From positions 34,274,121 through 34,338,120 of the forward strand of contig NC_088711.1 of NCBI RefSeq assembly GCF_963576615.1: a stretch of DNA of 64,000 nt, in the 5' to 3' direction. A program made the position numbers and the translations under genes. The stretch comes from Watersipora subatra (lineage: Eukaryota > Bryozoa > Gymnolaemata > Cheilostomatida > Watersiporidae). Every line of letters starts with the position of its first letter. Within the stretch, counting starts at the first letter, position 1. Of this stretch, positions 12,649-24,339 are shown one piece after another. The notes below the pieces were generated by a model. It had not been told where the DNA came from. It was given only the letters and a program-made list of their open reading frames with translations, and searched no databases.

Positions 12649-13696
12649 TTTACATCAAATGTAAGAAAAGTTGTCTGTACTCGTGTTAGTTAGGAACGCA
12701 TCTGGTTTGACGCTATCTAAACCATTTCTGGTTACCTCACAGTCTTTTCTGGCACCTTAAACAATTCGTTTCTCAGCTTAATCTCCACATCCTTACACTC
12801 AATTAATGTCAATGTTGACTCAAAGATAATCATATTATATCCATCAACCTATTTACATCTGCCCTCCAAACTAAACTTGAATTTTAAGGTTTTCCTTTCT
12901 CAGATGTTCAACAATGACCTCTCCACAACTCACTGCTCCATTTGTCTCTCTCAATACAAAGGAAGTGAGTGAAAAGCTATGATTGTCAGTGCAAGGACTC
13001 CTGAAAATATTCTACACCACCAATTCTATCAGCCGTTGTAAGAAGTTCTTTTGCTTTGAGCCCTTGTTAACCTGTTCTGCTTACTTATGCTTATGATAGC
13101 GTAAGCTAAATATAGTAACAATATATGGTAAAACTTGTTAAGACTTTCTATTTATATTTGGTTTTGTGTAATGTTGCTCAGAAAACATGCTAGCTAGAAT
13201 AGCACTCCACATGCTACATATTTTATCCCAAACACGCTCTCTTAGGATTTTTATAGGGTGCACAAATCAGAATATTTTACTACAAATCTATAATGATGAA
13301 AAAGAAGTCTAAGATAACTCCGGTTATAACAATAATAATAGTGATAACAATAACAGTAATAATAATAATGATGTTAATAATTTGCTAAAAATTAAGCTCA
13401 TTAGCAGTATAAATGCACTTTAAAAAATTAAAACCGTTGTATCTAAGCTGCCATAATGAAATGAACTGTAACAGAACTTTTTGCTAAAGAATGTAAAAAC
13501 AAGATAAGAATTGAGAAGCGCAATAAAGAATAGGGCATAAAGCCATAAATACTAATACAGTTTTTATGTAAGAGGAACGTAGAATTGGGATAAGAGATAA
13601 TAAACTTATAAAATAATTCAAATGCTATTGTAGTTGAAAAAGCAGGATATGTGTGGAATGTAACAAAGTCTCTAAAGTTTTACTAGTGTTATAGTA

Positions 13697-13757
13697 CAGG
13701 CATGAGTGTACTATAACATGAGTGTACTATAACATGAGTGTACTATAACATGAGTGT
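13697..13757. repeat. Short tandem repeat just upstream of the phosphatase start
   Basis: Four copies of a 17-bp unit, CATGAGTGTACTATAA, end immediately before the proposed start codon at 13764. The array would lie in the 5' UTR or proximal promoter of the phosphatase gene. Confidence 0.8.
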
Positions 13758-13763
13758 TCTAGA

Positions 13764-16700
13764 ATGCTCAAAAATCAAGAACAAGAAGACTGTGAGGATG
13801 GCGAGAAACGAAAAGAACTCGAAAGTTATTCAGAAGGTTCTCTGAGTAGTCAAGGAGAAGATGTCATAACTTCTGACAGAATCCATCCGACCTTTCCGGC
13901 AACGGAACAATATACCCTACCAAATTATCTTCTTTCTGATGCTGCTGGGGCACCTTCGACTCCAAAATGGAAGCGAATGAAAGAATTTGGTTCAACCTTC
14001 AAAGATAAATTAGCTAAAACATCGAAAGCGGTCAAGCATAGCATGAGTGAAGCCCATGGCATCATAAGTGACAAGGCAGCGCTGGTCAAAGAATCTATCA
14101 ACCTTGCGTACGAACAGCAGACCAAACCAGTAATTTTATCAGCTTTACAAAGAACAAATGAAGACAATCCTGACAACCAAGAGCAGTTGCTCAATGCTCC
14201 AACCAAGCAACCTTGTCAACGTATCGACGCTAAAACACCACTACAGAGTAATCAATTTGATTCTGGGAATTGTCCATATCGAGAAAAAAAAGTTGCAGAT
14301 CCATTGATACATGCTGATGGTACGATGGAGCACATAGAGAAGAGACAAAAGGATTTATCTACGATTTACAACTTTGTCAAACCTCGTACTAGCATCAGCG
14401 GTGATAGTCCAAAGCTGAGAACTGCAGAAAAGCCTATGTTCGCCAGTTCCTTCTTAGCAACGGAACATTGCTTGAATCCCTAGTAAGGTTATACCCTCTC
14501 AAATATCTTCAGAATGATATCACGAGCCGACGTAGTTGGCAGTTTCTTGTCATAGTGATTGCTTAAACATTGAAGATATGAGAAAGGTTTTGTTAGCCCT
14601 TAAGTAACCATTTGCTGACCGCAAGTCGTTTGCAGTTTACAGTCATTAGACTTGCAATTGTTCGATTATAGCCTATATGCGTATGTTTAAAAAGGCTTTA
14701 AAATACATGCTTTCAAAAAAACTTCTTATTTCAGTGATCCAGTTATATACAAATAACATGCAGCTTCTGAGCTTCCAATCAGAAAGTAAGCGGTGTAATA
14801 ATTGGTTGTTTAAAGCTGCTTGTTTGTTTTTATGAAAGATGAAGGCAAGCAGAAAATTTTAGTAAAAATATGCGTTAAATAAGGATATTTCATTAAATTT
14901 ACTGAAAAATTATATGCAATATAGCTAAACAAATATTTTTGCTCATGTCATGTGAATAGTTAAAAAATGACATACACTGCAAATTTTCATGGTTGAATCA
15001 AGCAAATTTAAAAATGAGGCTTTGTTAATTTCGTTTAAAAACTATTTTATTTAGATTGTTCCTTTCAGTAAGACTGATGTGAAGAAGACGCCTTCTCTCG
15101 CTAAGGCTGATGTGTATGTGGCGGCTGAAAGTTTGCAGATTAAATCGCCAGATGGCATGCCTGGCGCTGATATACCTAGGGCGGCTTCAGAAATGGCAAA
15201 GTCCGTAAGGCCAGTCCGAGGCCCAAGTCCAGTAAGAGCTCCTCTGGCCAAAGGGCAATCACCTTTACAAGCACCACTTAAAGCTCCTCCCCCTGGTGTA
15301 CAGTTAGTAAGAATTCGAAAGCCAGTACCTCCAAGAGGTGCACCACCAACGAAAGCCGCTGTCGTGCCTGGGCATCAGTCAGAAGTTCCACCGCTCGCGC
15401 CCCGACGAGGTTCGATGACTTATCAAGAATTACCAGATGAGCAAAAGGGATCGTCTATATTTAAACCATCATCAGCCAAAACTTCATTGCGAGCATCTCA
15501 GCCATCCGACGTTCCACCGATCGTTCCACCAAGGAGTTTAATAACATTTCAAGATTCACCCGATGCGCAGAGGATGGCGTCTTTGCCTATACCATCACCG
15601 ACAAAAGCCTTATCACGATCATCTCATCAGTCAGATGTTGCACCCCTTGCACCACCACGGAGTTCGATAACATTTCAAGATGATGCTGATCTGCAGAAAA
15701 GGGCCTCCGCCTCTTCTCCTTTAACAATAAAACTAGTGTCCCGACCAGCAGAAGTCTTTCAATCCGTTTTTTCACCCCAACTTCCAAAGTTATTGACGAT
15801 GACCACGATGCTTGATCAGGTCTCTCTCTATAAATCAGAAGGATTGGAATCGAAATATTTTTTTCTGACCAACGCCCCACATGCGGATACGTTTAATGCA
15901 GCAAAGTAAGCTATTAATCATTCTTCTTAATCACACTTAGCCCTGTGACACGTCGCACTAAATTAAACTAACATCACGGGTTGTCCGTTCTTTTTCAATA
16001 GATGCTTTGAAAGAAATAATAACTCTTAATTTGGTATCTGTTGCATCACGTTTTAGATTGGTGATATTTGTTTATTTCAATAGTATATGAATTACACCAT
16101 AATTAGGTCACAAACTTTTCTTTTTGATTTTGACCTTAGCAGAATTTAAAATTGGTCGTTTATCATGACAGCCATCTTTGGTTAAATTATCAAATAGAAT
16201 ATCTTAGACAGCAGATAGTCACATGAGAAAGCCTAAAGATACAAAAAGCACCTAAACAAACCTCTACTTATAGCCATTTCAACATACAAGATATCTAAGA
16301 CAAGATGTAATATTTGATCTCATACTAGACTGCACCTAAAGTAATCTTCGACATGTTACTCTCCTCCAAGTTTCTAGAAATATGTCAGTTTTACAACCGA
16401 ATGGGAAAAACCGGATATTTATAAAGCTTGGTATTAAAAGTCAAACACAAAAAACAAACACATAGCCTAAGTTAAAGTAAGTTACACTGTACTGTTTATC
16501 ACCCCAACCCCCACCCTCCAGCCTTCATCTCTTAGCATTGCTTGGTCAAACCTAGGCTTCACCTTTTATCTTTTTTAAGATAGAGAAATAAAAACCCGGA
16601 TATATTGACTGCTACAGAACTAATTTGACTTTTTTAATAATTTTAACAATTTAAATTTTTTTACCATTTACGTATATACATGCATTATATAATTTTATGC

Positions 16701-19700
16701 AATAGAGTTGTTTTAGCACTACATGTAATTACTTGCAGCACATTTTAAAAGGTTATCATAGGTTTTTGGCTGTGGAACAACAGTGTATGAATATGAAAAT
16801 ATTTCTTCCAAAATATGATGATTTCAACATATAAAACAGATCTAGAAATATATTAATTTTAGAAGCTGAAGTTCTATTGTTCCTAAATCCCTGAAGGAAC
16901 AGAGAAAAAAATTTTCTTAGCGTTTCTTCAATCGAAACATTTGGAGTTACATTTTGCTCCATAGCTTGTGTAGAACTTACATACTGTGCACATTGATGCA
17001 TCTTAATACGGGTTAATCTCACTGTTCATCATCTTTACCATCTAAATAATGACAACACGAAGAGGTTCTTAGAGCAGTTCACAACCTCCCCTAGCTATGT
17101 TCATTTTTCTTTAGAAATATTTCTTAAAACAGAAACTAAAGTTTATTTTAAATAACGTTTCAATATCTTAAGAATGTTTGTCTATTATATTAGTATTCTG
17201 CTATCCGAGGTTGTGCTTAATGACTTATGAACCAAACCGATATACTCAATTTAGTATAATAACATATGATATAATTTACTGTACGATAATATATGATACA
17301 ATTTAATGCAATATAATACATGTATATGATACAATTTAATGCAATATAACATAAGATATAGTTTACTGTACGATAATATATGATACAATTTAATGCAATA
17401 TAATACATGTATATGATACAATTTAATGCAATATAACATATGATATAATTTACTGTACGATAATATATGATACAATTTAATGCAATATAATACATGTATA
17501 TGATACAATTTAATGCAATATAACATATGATATAATTTACTGTACGATAATATATGATACAATTTAATGCAATATAATACATGTATATGATACAATTTAA
17601 TGCAATATAACATATGATATAATTTACTGTACGATAATATATGATGCAATTTAATGCAATATAATATATGATATGATACAATATGACAAAGATCATATAG
17701 CACAATCAATTATAAAAGTTTGCTGTAAAAACACTTTAAATATAAGTTGTCTTACCAAAACCTTATTTATTAATAATTTTGTGTAAATGTTTCTGCATTT
17801 ATAAAAGCAAAGTTGCCATAATAAATTAGCTATTTTTAGCGTTACTTAAAATATCAAGATGGAGTTATCTTCTTTTGTTTCAGCAAAACGTTTTACAAAT
17901 AAGCTTGCGTTAAATGCTTGGTTTTGTGGCTGTTCTTTTTCATAATACGATTTTTAAATTAAATTAATTTAAAAATCATATTATGAGAAAAGAATTCATT
18001 AAATTTTTTCTGACAGCATTGACCTACCTATTCCTGTGTGACAACTTGCTGCCTGGAAATGTAACCCTAACTCAACCTCATTGAGTCTAGGTGTTCCAAA
18101 GAACAGATGAAATAATTAGCAAACTATTTTATGGCTGAGAGGGCTATCTCGATGATTTGTTTATAATCAAAGATGTAGCTATTTGGTTATGTAGCTATTC
18201 TGGCTATTTGGTTACAACAAAAGCTGCAGTTTTCTCTTTGTAAAAGGTTTTTTATTAGACTAAACCAGTTAAGTTATTTGGCTGTAGATCATTCATGGTT
18301 TTTCAGCAGACTACATAGTTTATAGATGTGGCACAAGCCAGCAATGCTGCTGTATGAACTTTTAGTAATCTTTTTATTGCCTAACAATTTATCTGCTAAA
18401 ATCTTAATCTTTGTTATACTAGGCACAGGTTGTTACTGTTTTAATACAGAATGTCATGCAACAGCTCAAAAAATCGTTATGGCGACATTCCATGTTACGA
18501 TGGGACCAGAGTTAAATTGAACTCAGGAGACACAGATGCAACCAATTATATCAACGCCAGTTTTGTAAATGGATATAGACACAAACAAGCTTATATCTGC
18601 TGTCAAGGACCCTTGGAAAGAACCTGCAATGATTTTTGGCAAATGGTTTGGCAAGAAAATGTCAGAGTTATAGTGATGACCACAAGGTACATTTTTAAAT
18701 CACTGTTTGTATTACTATTGTTATTGCTACATTCTTTTTATTAATAACACCATTATTGTAATTAATACCCTCTCAGTTAACCTAAGAATTGCTTGAGATC
18801 TTGATCTTTTTAAAGTCCTAGTATATTGGGCATGAAACCTTTTTCAACTTTCGTGCAGTTTTACGCAAAACTGTCTTCTGTAGCATTTAAAATGATGGTT
18901 CACCATCGAATATGACCAGAAAAGGCACCAATCTTGTTTTACTTTTTCCAAGCGTACCGGAAGCAATTGAGAATACTGTTGTTCCCACAGTACACAATGT
19001 TGACACTTACCTTGACACGTCTCCATATGTTCTTATTGTTCTACTTCCTACACTCAAGATACGGGCATCGCCTGGATTAGCTATATCCATCCTGGAAATG
19101 GTCGAAGTGGGGAAGCTTGCTTTGGCTCTGTCATAAGGAGTCTGCGTACTGCAGTATTTTGAGAATGGTTTGCTCTCTTCACTGATGTCCTAAAACTCAA
19201 ATTAACATTTAAAATCTAACTCTTGTCTCATAGAATTGATATTAAAATCCCATAAAATTATCTCGCTTTTCGCAACACTCTCTTTTTGGTGTTGACGTAA
19301 GATGCATACCAGGTGTACACCAGTGTGAACTCTAGGAAGTCAGTCATACCTGCCTGTATAATCTTTCTGCACTGTTTTGTTGCACTGATTGTCTATGAGA
19401 TAGTCTCATCTTCTTAGTTGCACTTCTTACAGAGCGCAGATTCACTTGCATGTTCAATTCTCACTTTCATGTAGTTGGTTCAGAGTTCTTTTCTTGGAGC
19501 TGTCACCAGCTGACTTCCAGTCTGTCATTATAAACCATCTCTTTAGAGTATATAGATAGCCTGATAGCCTTAGAGAGATATCCTCATAGCCTTAGAGAGA
19601 TATCCTCATAGCCTTAGAGAGATATCCTCATAGCCTTAGAGAGATATCCTTATAGCCTTAGAGAGACACCTAAGTAGGTGTCTCTCTAAGGCTGAATTTT

Positions 19701-22700
19701 TGATGAACTCCTTACTTTTTCTACTTCTCTCTGCACTAGTGCTTTCAGCAGTTTTTAAAATTCACAGTTCTTTCTGCACGCCTTCTCTCTGGTTCAGATC
19801 AGCTTCTCAATTTCTGATGTTATCCAGTGTGGATGGTCTCTTCTTAGCTTATGAGCTCTGAAAGGAAAGTGTTTGTCAAGTACACCTGCAACAATTACTA
19901 AGATAGTGTAATGACACCTGGATGTGCCAGGCCTGAAGTGCTACACTGGGTTGACAAGCTGAGCATGTGTTCATAGGGTGCTATAGTAGAGTGATGGTTG
20001 TGCTACTCCTTATGTAAAGGTATATGTCAGCATATGAAGCAGCAGGAAAGCAAGACATATGTGCACGCATAAGTGTGACGCCGATGGTCACTAAGGCCGA
20101 TTCTATAACACAAAGATGGCGCATCTCAAAAGGTGTTTCACTTTCAAACAGCGACACTGAGTCACGACAGAATAAGAGTGGCACGACTGTTTTCATGTCA
20201 TTACAGACCCCATGGAAGTGTGTTGCTGAGCTATGACTGTACAGAGACTTAGTAAATGCCAATGCCATACAGTGCATTATATTTCTCATGAGCAATAGGA
20301 CATGACAGTAAATCATCATGTGTGATCAGGCATGTTTTTGTTTTCATGTTTCATGTACATGTACTTCGACGTTCTTGTTGCCCTATTGCTTTTAATTGAC
20401 TCGCGGAATGCCCGGCGTTGCACGGATATTAAAAATCAGCTTATAAACAATGAGAGGTAATGTAGTTTCCTGCCACTTGCCATTAGCCTGGCACATTGCC
20501 AATGGCTAACCTGAGTAAGATAACTAATAAAAGCTGTGCGATAACGCATAAAATTACGTTGCACTATCACGGAGAGCGATTTCGTATATCACTTATTTAG
20601 TGACATACATCTAACAGCCCAATGAGTCCATTAATCTCATTAATTTTTCATTCCAATATTTTGATAGCTATAGCTGGACAAACTGAATTACACACAGATA
20701 CACAGACTTTGAGATTTATATACGGTATATAGATGCAGCAATCATTGTGGTTGCTTATGGATGAGAGCTTTGCAGTTTGTTTTTATTTTTGTATGTTAGC
20801 ATAAATAAGATTTGGTTTGGCTTTCTCTCAAGTTTAACATCGTAGTTATTCTTCTTTGACTATCATTGTTGTTAATATTATTGTGGTATTACTTTGCTTT
20901 CACGCTGATTATTATGATATTACAGGACAAAAGAGAAAGGAAGGGTTAAATGTTCTAATTACTGGCCTGAAAGTGAGCATGAAGCCCACCAATATAAAGG
21001 TTACTTTGTAGTAAATACAAAAATAAGGACTTCGGAAAAGTACAATATTTCTTCCCTTATTTTACGATGTGACCAGGTAATTATCGTGCTGTATTATCAT
21101 TTGTATCATGCTGATACAGAGATGATATGTAGGTATATATTTGAAACTTGCCCTAAAGTGCCACCAGAGCCCATTGGTTCCTAGCTACAGACCAGCTCCT
21201 ACAGACTCTATAGAATTTATTCTTTTACCCATAGATGGTATTTTCTACTTATCGATACAAATCGGTATATCATGGTCAGCAGTTCATTACGTATGAAAAA
21301 TCTATGACTTGACATTAAATCACTGTAACTGGTTTCAATCAAGGCTGAGAATTTCAAACTGAAACCAAAATTATGGTAAGAATTGAGCAATTTTTTTTAC
21401 TTCAAGAAATTCCGATGTGTCTGACAACTTCATGGATGTACCACTTTTTGATTTATGTAAGAATTTTGCAATTAAGGACGATGTACACCTCTGGCTGTCT
21501 TTCAGACAGAAAAAATACGACTTGTCTACCATGTTCTGTTTCTCGCATGGCCTGACTACGGGGTACCCGCGTGTCCTGACGACCTGCTTCAGCTGATCTA
21601 CAGAACTCGTCAGCTACAAGAAAAGGGTGTTAAGTTAGCTGAGAAGGAAGACAATTGGGCGGTAAGTATTTCACATAATAATTTCGAACTACATGAGCTG
21701 GTACTTTAGAGCACTAATAATCGACAAGAGGCAGCATGCTTTATTGACTATTTACAAATAATCCTTAGTTTGTTCAGACTTATACAGACTGCGCCATGTC
21801 TAGATACCGAAACTTGAGTACTGTATAGGACTGTACATTAAACAGCCCATATCGTCTCGCACACATACTCCTAGACTACAGTACAATACAATGTGCATAT
21901 ACAGAATACATGAGAGAGTAATATATGGTTATACCTGTAATAGGATACAGTATAATATTAATAGCAGTAATAATAACAAATGAAAATTACAGTACAACAT
22001 TCAGTTAGGTACATATGTTACCCTCATCATCTGTCACCTGAGCTACCTATCGGTCACAGTTGTTATTCTTTGGACAAACACAGCCGCACCAGTTGATCGT
22101 ACAAACTCCAACCGTTGTCTAAGTGAAAGCCCGGGTAGACTGTATACTGAGAATGTTTGACAATATTTGTAATAATTTCAATGCGTGCAACATGTTTCTA
22201 TTTTCGTCACAAAGGACTATCATAACGACAGGCTAGGGACTTTCTGTTCACTCTGGTAACTTTCATAAACAGAAAAACTCGCATGCAGATACAAACTTGG
22301 CCAATGTAAGTAGTGCATAAGCGAGTGAGACGAACTCTGGATACAGCGAGTGTGGGAGTGTAGAATGGTAGGTATTAGGGTATGTTACTTTATGTTGATA
22401 AAGTACTTTCTGAGTAGCTGCTATGTTAGCCTCCTTCATGGCATCAGAAAACAAAAAAGGAATAGCCCATTATAGAAAAACGATGACAAGTAAGTTCCTT
22501 CATAGTTCTCTCATCAGTTTCATTATTATGACTATTATTATTATTTGCTGAGCACAGTCAAAGACTGGATATGATGGTATCTGGCAGCGGTATTAATAGA
22601 CCCTCATCAAGAGGCTGAGTTGCAGTACCTCGAACATGATGTGACGTGTTTTGAGCGGTTGGGATTTTTTATATGTTGAACACATTCAAATGCTCTCAGA

Positions 22701-23924
22701 TAGCTGCACAATGACTTGAACTTTTCAACTAATACTGTAAGTGCTCCACAGTACTTTTACAGCGCCAACCTTTCCTCGTATCTTTCACGTTCTCACAATT
22801 TCTATTTGAAAGACTTGATATTTCATAATCTTGTGTCTCTTTCTTGTCGACATTTGTACCTCTTCTCATATGAATGTCCTGCCTTGCACAGGTAATAAAA
22901 TAGTTAACCAATAAATTTGAATAACTTAAGCTAGTAAAGCTAGTAACTTACTATAAGAAGTGTCCTTCGCCTGAAGCTAGCTTGCATTAGAGATCATCAT
23001 GCTACGCATGATGATCTTTAAAACAATCATGAACTTAAAGCGTGCTAACAATGCATAAGTATGTGCCCTATTACTCCATAGTATGGCAAAGACAGCGTAG
23101 TGTAGGGGGTTTAGCTCACCAGTCTGCAGACCTGAAGGTTCCAAGTTCAAATCCAGTGCGGAGCAGATTTTTCGTTCCTAAAACTTTATCGCTATACTGG
23201 ACAGATGAATGAGAGAGATTTATATACTGTTTATAATATGTTGATATAGATTACCACTAAAAGAAATAGTGCACAAGGTGCTGGAAAGTTTGATTAAATA
23301 ACCGTATCATCGAAACTCAACACCACTAGATGCAGCTATTTCATACATCAGTTCGCTATAATGATGCTAGTGCCTGTAGAATAATAATAACAAGTTATAA
23401 ATTTTTCATTATCAACTTTTAATGAAAGTGTCTAATTTATAAATTCTGCTGATGCAAGTAACAAACAAACATTGATAGACTGGACAATTGGCTCTCAAGT
23501 GCAGTGCTATGGTTACTTGTAGCTATAGCTTTCGAATGTCTGTTATTACACAGACTGGGAATTCCAAGGTTGCATCAGCGGTAATTTCCATTCTTTTTCC
23601 AGTTAATCATTGTCATAATCTCCACAATTACATACGCTTGATGTATTGCAGGGCCACCCACATGGACCACCATTGATAATACACTGCAGCGCTGGTGTAG
23701 GAAGGTCTGGCACCTTCATGTGTGTAGATATATGCATGCGAATGCTTGATGAAATACAAAAGACTAACATTGAGGAAATTGTCAAAGCATTGCGAACACA
23801 GCGAGCATTTGCTGTGCAGACGGCAAAACAATTCATTTTTTGCCACCTAGCTGTGTTACAATACGCCATCAACACTGGAATATTACCAGCTGACACAAAA
23901 CTACCTGATATCCTGTCGGACTAA
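13764..23924 (+). CDS. Non-receptor protein tyrosine phosphatase (PTPN9/PTP-MEG2-like), 6 exons, 790 aa
   Basis: Dephosphorylates phosphotyrosine; no membrane segment or signal peptide, so cytoplasmic. Exons: 13764-14482, 15069-15905, 18450-18686, 20926-21076, 21506-21661, 23652-23924; all junctions are in phase. The first two exons end in apparent stop codons that straddle donors (GTAAGG, GTAAGC) and so lie in introns. Residues 1-240 are charged and probably disordered, with a basic helical patch after PKWKRMKEFG. Residues 241-500 are proline-rich with three 42-aa repeats. The PTP domain occupies about 500-785: KNRYGD (526-531), WPDYGVP with general acid D665, P-loop HCSAGVGRSGT with C712 and R718, and Q-loop QTAKQ (Q756, Q760). 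All catalytic residues are present. The catalytic domain resembles PTPN9 by eye, but the CRAL-TRIO domain of that family is not visible in the modelled exons. The start at 13764 follows an in-frame stop at 13746; an upstream exon is possible because TTCTAG just before the ATG could be an acceptor. Confidence 0.88.
15373..15750 (+). repeat. Three in-frame 126-bp repeats in the phosphatase
   Basis: Within exon 2, three consecutive 42-residue units begin HQSEVPPLAP (15373), QPSDVPPIVP (15499) and HQSDVAPLAP (15625). Each has PPR or PRR, then S-(I/M)-T-(F/Y)-Q-(D/E) about 14 residues in. The spacing is exactly 126 bp. PPxxPPR-like segments could bind SH3 domains; the Ser/Thr-rich ends could be phosphorylated. 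Both are inference. Confidence 0.9.
17240..17690. repeat. Higher-order AT-rich minisatellite, ~90-bp unit
   Basis: About 4.5 near-identical copies of a roughly 90-bp composite unit made from GATACAATTTAATGCAATAT, TTTACTGTACGATAATATAT and ATACATGTAT segments. It sits in intron 2 (15906-18449) of the phosphatase gene. Very low divergence between copies suggests recent expansion. Confidence 0.92.
19556..19692. repeat. 22-bp tandem repeat ending in a perfect 38-bp palindrome
   Basis: Five copies of AGCCTTAGAGAGATATCCTC plus AT are followed directly by a perfect hairpin: an 18-bp stem at 19655-19672, two-base loop AG, and the complementary arm at 19675-19692. The left arm begins with the repeat-unit word GCCTTAGAGAGA, so the palindrome is built from the repeat itself. 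It lies in intron 3 of the phosphatase gene. Confidence 0.92.
20395..20740. repeat. Dispersed repeat with GCCCGGCGTTGCACGG terminus
   Basis: The segment starts GCGGAATGCCCGGCGTTGCA, and a related inverted end (ACTCGGGCAATGCCGGGTAG) occurs at about 62561-62590. Such GC-rich ends in AT-rich DNA are typical of dispersed SINE-like elements in invertebrate genomes. Boundaries are uncertain. Confidence 0.45.
22905..23235 (+). mobile_element. tRNA-derived SINE-like element, copy 1
   Basis: A tRNA-like head is visible at about 23098-23165: A-box-like TTAGCTCACCAG and B-box-like AGTTCAAATCC at the expected spacing. It is followed by a tail (TTTTCGTTCCTAAAACTTTA, CTATACTGGACA) shared with the second copy at 26.2-26.65 kb. 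The region before the head (ATAAATTTGAATAACTTAA, then ACTTACTATAAGAAG) is also shared. Acceptor arms do not pair, so it is not a functional tRNA gene. Intron 5 of the phosphatase gene. Confidence 0.7.
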
Positions 23925-24339
23925 TAAATGGATACAGTACTAAAATACATGAGCACTACCTATTCTGTAAAAAAGAAAGTTACCATTTCGTTAATAAAAT
24001 GCATGTCAAATATTGCATTTTGAGTACACAAATATTATTGTAGAATTTAGTCATGGCTGTCGACTGGCACCATATCATCGTAAAGTTATGAGACTTGCAC
24101 CGGCAGACTGTACATACGCGAGTGTTCAATTGTATTTTATGTTTTGGAAAGATGATATATTTATGTTATAAAATAGAATATGTAATGACCATACCAAATA
24201 CAATTTTGAGATAAATCATATGGCCAGAACACCCTGCACTGGCAGCATCTTGTATTCTCCTAATAGTTTATCAAACTGATTGGAAACAGAGGCTAAGAGA
24301 TTGTCATGCTCCATGTGACCTTGACCCTCAGGCTGTAGC
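23925..24339. other. Tail-to-tail spacer between phosphatase and DNAI1
   Basis: This 415-bp interval separates the phosphatase stop (23924) from the DNAI1 stop on the opposite strand (24340). It should hold both 3' UTRs. A phosphatase poly(A) signal is visible; I saw no canonical AATAAA for DNAI1. Confidence 0.6.
23993..23998 (+). terminator. Candidate poly(A) signal of the phosphatase gene
   Basis: AATAAA occurs 69 bases after the phosphatase stop codon. The position is suitable for a short 3' UTR. Confidence 0.55.

Larger units (their letters stand above)
5749..13763. other. 8-kb gene-free interval rich in minisatellites
   Basis: No coding exon was recognised. The interval contains two adjacent hairpins near 6.7 kb and five separate tandem arrays (8.1, 8.65, 9.35-11.8, 12.4 and 13.7 kb), listed individually. 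5749-6690 and 6780-8110 show nothing I can name. 13320-13380 is a short run of AAT/ATA-type trinucleotides. Confidence 0.5.

Noticed and set aside
17217-17709. Two overlapping Tyr/Ile/Cys-rich minus-strand ORFs of 162 and 152 codons
   Set aside because: Products of the AT-rich ~90-bp tandem repeat in the phosphatase intron.
18326-18449. Extension of the phosphatase exon upstream of 18450
   Set aside because: The acceptor at 18448-18449 is required to rebuild the Lys519 codon with the preceding exon, and the upstream peptide has no PTP resemblance.
19300-19560. Possible retroelement fragment on the minus strand
   Set aside because: A Cys-rich stretch vaguely like the C-terminal zinc-knuckle region of LINE proteins is visible, but it is too short and broken to call.
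23098-23165. tRNA gene candidate
   Set aside because: A- and B-box-like words are present, but the acceptor arms do not pair and no proper anticodon arm forms. The segment is part of a repeated SINE-like element.
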